46,385 nt of DNA, taken from NCBI RefSeq assembly GCF_031082295.1, contig NZ_JAVHLD010000024.1:1-46385 (forward strand), written 5' to 3'. Below, one piece after another: positions 42,906-46,385 of the stretch; position 1 is the first letter of the stretch; every line of letters starts with the position of its first letter. Both the position numbers and the translations under genes were made by a program. The notes under the pieces were generated by a model, which was given only the letters and a program-made list of their open reading frames with translations, did not search any database and was not told where the DNA came from. The DNA comes from Humidesulfovibrio sp. (GTDB lineage Bacteria; Desulfobacterota; Desulfovibrionia; Desulfovibrionales; Desulfovibrionaceae).

Positions 42906-44303
42906 ATGCCTGAAGGAATACTCTGCAACAAGACGCCGGTGACCACCCAGGAGGCCCTTGAGGCCGTCCTGGCGGACAAAGGCGGAAAGCAATACTACGC
43001 GGAAATGCTGGAGCTCGAAGTCGACAAGGCGAAGCTCGCCACGTCGCTCAAGAACACCTGCAAGTCGCGCATCCGCACCTGGCTTGAGATGTGCGCCCAC
43101 TGCGGTCTCTGCGCCGACTCCTGCTTCCTGTACCTGTGCAACGACCGCAAGCCCGAACAGGTCCCGGCGTACAAGATCCAGTCCACCCTGGGCGAGATCG
43201 TGAAGCGCAATGGAGACGTGGACAACGCCTTCATGCGCAACGCCATGGAGGTCGCCTGGAGCCAGTGCACCTGCTGCAACCGCTGCGGCCAGTACTGCCC
43301 CTACGGCATCGACATGGGCATCATGTTCGGCTACCTGCGCGGACTTCTGTACTCGCAGGGCTTCGTTCCCTGGGAGCTCAAGATCGGCGCGGGCATGCAC
43401 CGCGTGTTCAAGGCCCAGATGAACGTCACCGACGAAGACTGGACCGAGACCTGCGAGTGGATGGCCGAGGAGGCCCAGGACGAGTGGCCGGGCCTTGAGA
43501 TTCCCATCGACAAGGAAAACGCGGACATCATGTACACCGTGAACGCCCGCGAGCCCAAGCACTACCCCGAGGACATCTCGGAGGCCGCCATCCTGTTCCA
43601 CGTTGCCGGTGAGAACTGGACCGTGCCCAGCTCCGGCTGGGAGCAGACCAGCCTCTCGCTCTTCGCGGGCGACTGGGAAGCCTGCAAGCAGCAGGTGGAG
43701 CACGTCTACGCCGCCATCGACCGCCTGAAGCCCAAGCGGGCCTGCGGCACGGAATGCGGCCACGCCCACCGCGCCACCGTCATCGAAGGCCCCTACTGGG
43801 CCGGACGCCCCGACGGCCTGACCCCGGTGCGCTTCCTGCACTACGTGGAGTGGCTGGAAGAGGCCCTGCGCCTCGGCAAGATCAAGATCGACCCGGCCAA
43901 GCGCATCAAGCAGCCCGTGACCCTGCAGGACTCCTGCAACTACATCCGCAACTACGGATTGAAGGAAATCACGCGCAGCATCGTGAGCTACCTGGTGGAG
44001 CCCGGCTACTTTGTGGAGATGAGCCCCAACAAGGAGCACAACTACTGCTGCGGCGGTGGCGGCGGCTTCAACGGCATGGGCATCTTCCGCCCGCAGAGAA
44101 ACCGCGCCCTCATGGTCAAGCGCGACCAGATCCTGGCCACCGGCTGCAAGCTCGTCATCGCGCCCTGCCACAACTGCTGGGACGCCATCCGCGACCTCGA
44201 GGAAGAGTTCAAGATCGGCATCAAGTGGAGCTTCCTGAAGCCTCTGGTCATCCACATGATGGAAGTGCCGGAGCACTTGAAGCCCAAGGAAGAGGAAGAG
44301 TAG
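42906..44303 (+). CDS. hmcF: HmcF, cytoplasmic Fe-S/CCG subunit
   Basis: The 465-residue HdrD/DsrK-like protein has two 4Fe-4S motifs (C63/C66/C69/C73 and C121/C124/C127/C131). Two CCG-type regions follow, [10 protein letters not shown] and QDSCNYIRN...[11 protein letters not shown], of the kind that hold the special cluster in heterodisulfide reductases. It is the cytoplasmic end of the Hmc complex; its electron acceptor is unknown. GAAGGAGA precedes the ATG. Confidence 0.95.
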   Translation: MPEGILCNKTPVTTQEALEAVLADKGGKQYYAEMLELEVDKAKLATSLKNTCKSRIRTWLEMCAHCGLCADSCFLYLCNDRKPEQVPAYKIQSTLGEIVKRNGDVDNAFMRNAMEVAWSQCTCCNRCGQYCPYGIDMGIMFGYLRGLLYSQGFVPWELKIGAGMHRVFKAQMNVTDEDWTETCEWMAEEAQDEWPGLEIPIDKENADIMYTVNAREPKHYPEDISEAAILFHVAGENWTVPSSGWEQTSLSLFAGDWEACKQQVEHVYAAIDRLKPKRACGTECGHAHRATVIEGPYWAGRPDGLTPVRFLHYVEWLEEALRLGKIKIDPAKRIKQPVTLQDSCNYIRNYGLKEITRSIVSYLVEPGYFVEMSPNKEHNYCCGGGGGFNGMGIFRPQRNRALMVKRDQILATGCKLVIAPCHNCWDAIRDLEEEFKIGIKWSFLKPLVIHMMEVPEHLKPKEEEE

Positions 44304-44327
44304 TCCTCAACGCCCGCACAGCGCCGG

Positions 44328-44350
44328 GGGAGGGGGGAAACCCCTCCCTC
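44328..44350 (+). terminator. Attenuator-like hairpin between hmcF and rrf2
   Basis: GGGAGGGG / CCCCTCCC arms around a GGAAA loop, with no T-run. It may reduce transcription into rrf2 rather than stop it fully. Confidence 0.45.
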
Positions 44351-44387
44351 TCCCGCGCGCCATATTGAACAACCCCTCGGAGAGTCC

Positions 44388-44804
44388 ATGCGCCTGAGCA
44401 CCAAAAGCCGTTACGGCACCCGCATGCTCATCGACATCGCCGAGAACTACCACGACGGCCCTGTCTCCGTAGCCGAAATAGCCTCGCGCACCGGCATCAG
44501 CGAAAAGTACATGGAAAAGCTCATCAGGCGGCTCAAACGGGCCGGACTGGTGCTTTCCAAGCGTGGCCCCAAGGGCGGCCACATTCTGGCCAAGCCCGCG
44601 GGACACATTACCGTGGGAGACGTGGTGCGCGCCCTGGAGGACTGGGTCGTTCTGAAGGGCTGTGCCCTTGGCAAGGATGCCTGCGCCACCTGTGCGCGCC
44701 AGAGCACCTGTCCCACCAAGGATGTCTGGGAGCAGGCCAACGAGGCCATGTTCCAGACCCTGGACGGCTACACCCTGCAGAGCCTGCTCAAGCCCGGGCT
44801 CTAG
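44388..44804 (+). CDS. rrf2: Rrf2-family Fe-S-type transcriptional regulator
   Basis: The 138-residue protein has the Rrf2/IscR winged helix-turn-helix (MRLSTKSRYGTRMLIDIA ... SVAEIASRTGISEKYMEKLI), then cysteines C92, C99, C102 and C108, which in this family bind a 2Fe-2S or 4Fe-4S cluster. In D. vulgaris Hildenborough the gene behind hmcF (with rrf1) represses hmc. Here it directly follows hmcF, probably in the same transcript, so it may autoregulate the operon in response to redox. Confidence 0.92.
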   Translation: MRLSTKSRYGTRMLIDIAENYHDGPVSVAEIASRTGISEKYMEKLIRRLKRAGLVLSKRGPKGGHILAKPAGHITVGDVVRALEDWVVLKGCALGKDACATCARQSTCPTKDVWEQANEAMFQTLDGYTLQSLLKPGL

Positions 44805-45220
44805 CGAGGGCGAGCGCACGGCGCCAGGAACCGCTTCAGTGCTCCATCCTCTCCCCGGCACGCCTATTCAGTCATTCTGCTTTATCCTCCCGCAGCTTTC
44901 AGGCCGCTCACGTCGACGGCATCGCTCTTCGCGTCCAAAGCGCCGGGATCGCAAATGGTTATGCGTATTTGAAACGACTAGGCTGCACGCGCTGGTGCCT
45001 TTTGGGCTAATTGACGTGTTGAATTGAGGTGATTAATCCGACGAATTTTCTTCTCCCTACTTGAAATAATAAATGTCGTGGTCTAAGTAATTATCTTAAA
45101 ATGCCGATAATGACGCATTCTGTTGTGCTCTATCCCCCCGATTATTAAAGCCTTGCGGTCCGCAACGTGTTGACATGGTGCAAATGGGACGACGGTATCG
45201 TACCCAGGAGGTTCAATCCG
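44805..45220. other. Intergenic region between rrf2 and the MCP gene
   Basis: 416 bp; AT-rich from about 45000. Holds a sigma28-type promoter (described separately). No terminator after rrf2 and no further gene were recognised. Confidence 0.5.
45084..45110 (+). promoter_or_regulatory. Sigma28 (FliA)-type promoter of the MCP gene
   Basis: TAAG (45084-45087), a 15-bp spacer and GCCGATAA (45103-45110) match the flagellar sigma28 consensus TAAA-N15-GCCGATAA with one mismatch. It lies 110 bp before the MCP start, in the right orientation for a chemotaxis gene. Confidence 0.8.
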
Positions 45221-46385
45221 ATGAAAAACTGGAGTCTTCGCGTCAAGCTGCTCGGCGGCTTTCTCCTCACGGCGGCAATCACCTTGATTGTGGGCACCCT
45301 GGCCTATGTCCAATTGACATCCCTGGCGCACAAGAGCGCGGACATCAGCAACACCGACTTGCCCGGCGTCGGCTTGTCCCACGACATCAAGGCGGAGATA
45401 GCGTTGACGGGCCAGGCCTTGCGCACCCTAATGAGTTCAGAGGTGCCCAAGGCGGATCGTCAGCGACAGCTTGTGAACATCGCCAAGGCTCGCGAGAACA
45501 TCGTCAAGAATATTGAGACGTACTCCAAGCTTGAAGTGGACCCGAATGCGAAAGCCTTGTTCGAGGATTTCAAGACCAAGGTAGTTGCCACAGGCGCAGC
45601 CAACGACAAGGCGCTGGAGCTTGCCAAGCAGCTGGAGGCCTCCGACCTGCTCAAGCCGGATCAACTCCAGGGCGACCTGCAGCTCTTCCGGGGCGACCAC
45701 TACGCCCTGCAGGTGAAAGTTCAGGATATGCTCCTGGGCAGCAAGCCCTTCGAGGGGGGCGAGGATCCCACGGCCTGCAATTTCGGCAAGTGGATGGCCA
45801 CATTCAAAACGGACAATAAGGTCATCAACGACGCTTTGCAGGCGATCATTCCGCACCACAACGAATTCCACAAGTCCGTGGCGGAGATCAAGAAGGCTGT
45901 CGCCGACAAGGGTGGCAACGCCAAGGCCAAGGCCATTCTGGATAACACCATGAAACCTGCCGCGCTGAATGTGTTCGAGGGTTTCGGCAAGATGAGCGCC
46001 GAGGCCAAGGTCAGCCAGGGCCTGTTCTCCGGCATGTCCGAAGTGCTCTTCGGCGAATCGCGCACGAAGATGAACGAGGCCCTGGCCGCTGCCGACAAGC
46101 TCGGCGACTACCACTGGACCACGGCGGACAGCGACAGCAAGGACCTTGGCCTGAGCGCCGCGCTGAGCAAGTCCGTGGCCTTGGGCGGCATGATCATCGG
46201 CGTGGTCATCGCGGTCATCCTGGGAATATTCCTGACGCGCAGCATCACCGGTCCGGTGCTCCAGGGGGTGTCCTTCGCCAAGTCCATGGCCGAGGGTGAT
46301 TTCACGCGCACGCTCGACATCGACCAGAAAGACGAGATCGGCGTTCTGGCGAGAGCCCTCAACGACATGGTGACGCACCTGCGCC
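45221..46385 (+). CDS. Methyl-accepting chemotaxis protein with periplasmic CZB domain (partial)
   Basis: The open frame runs to the window edge (388 codons; C-terminal signalling domain missing). A first membrane segment (about 10-32) is followed by a large periplasmic sensor region, a second membrane segment (about 316-336) and the start of a HAMP domain (TRSITGPV...). Within the sensor region, H160, C186 (CNFGKW), H213 and H217 (HNEFH) reproduce the zinc-binding CZB motif, usually a cytoplasmic domain. AGGAGG lies 11 nt before the ATG. The adjacent sigma28 promoter supports flagellar-regulon membership. Confidence 0.9.
   Translation, partial: MKNWSLRVKLLGGFLLTAAITLIVGTLAYVQLTSLAHKSADISNTDLPGVGLSHDIKAEIALTGQALRTLMSSEVPKADRQRQLVNIAKARENIVKNIETYSKLEVDPNAKALFEDFKTKVVATGAANDKALELAKQLEASDLLKPDQLQGDLQLFRGDHYALQVKVQDMLLGSKPFEGGEDPTACNFGKWMATFKTDNKVINDALQAIIPHHNEFHKSVAEIKKAVADKGGNAKAKAILDNTMKPAALNVFEGFGKMSAEAKVSQGLFSGMSEVLFGESRTKMNEALAAADKLGDYHWTTADSDSKDLGLSAALSKSVALGGMIIGVVIAVILGIFLTRSITGPVLQGVSFAKSMAEGDFTRTLDIDQKDEIGVLARALNDMVTHLR

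Overview
The window looks like a GC-rich chromosome segment from a sulfate-reducing member of the Desulfovibrionaceae. It carries a complete dsrMKJOP operon and a complete hmcABCDEF operon with its 16-haem cytochrome. These are the transmembrane electron-transfer complexes typical of Desulfovibrio. The surrounding genes (Rrf2 regulator, bacteriohemerythrin, diguanylate cyclases, MCP) fit the same group. No tRNA, rRNA, CRISPR array, integrase or transposase was recognised.

Layout: (1) 1-6.7 kb: a divergent DUF2318-type periplasmic protein, then an RsbRD-like protein and dsrMKJOP, closed by a strong terminator. (2) 6.7-7.1 kb: a hairpin-rich non-coding mosaic. (3) 7.1-14.1 kb: two minus-strand glycosyltransferases, two GGDEF diguanylate cyclases, a CheY-like receiver and an exported protein. 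(4) 14.2-15.6 kb: a D,D-carboxypeptidase with a SPOR domain. (5) 15.8-26.7 kb: an incomplete phage-derived region. On the plus strand it has a GNAT-like protein, an internal-virion-like coiled-coil protein, a large tail protein, a T7-type fibre N-terminus, a discoidin/glycine-rich tail protein and a holin/lysozyme module. On the minus strand it has a scaffold-like protein, a small unknown protein and a Bbp19-like protein. A small lipoprotein gene sits inside. (6) 26.8-37.7 kb: chromosomal genes including a large PHP-like membrane protein, rsmG, rlmH, a phosphoesterase, 5-formyl-THF cyclo-ligase, a PgeF-type protein, small conserved proteins, hisG/hisI and a hemerythrin. (7) 38.1-44.8 kb: hmcABCDEF and an rrf2-type regulator. 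(8) 45.2 kb to the end: an MCP cut by the window edge.

The main discovery candidate is in region 5. Three separate phage-type transcription units on both strands each start from a near-identical promoter. It has two 14-bp repeats (GGGAATTTTTGTCC-like) exactly 32 bp apart, alternating with inverted GGCCAAAAA half-sites, and the downstream repeat supplies the -35 box 17-18 bp from a TATACT/TATGCT -10 box. Portal, capsid, terminase and integrase genes are absent here. A set of dispersed podovirus-like virion genes under one shared switch suggests a domesticated phage, possibly a gene-transfer-agent-like system, whose other parts could be found elsewhere in the genome by searching for the same element. 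That is inference. What is seen directly is the repeated promoter and the gene content.

DsrMKJOP and Hmc are both membrane complexes linking periplasmic cytochrome c or quinone pools to cytoplasmic CCG-type iron-sulfur subunits (DsrK, HmcF). In Desulfovibrio they connect hydrogen and menaquinol oxidation to sulfate reduction. The Rrf2 gene behind hmcF is probably their local redox regulator; the rrf1 response-regulator gene known beside rrf2 in D. vulgaris is missing.
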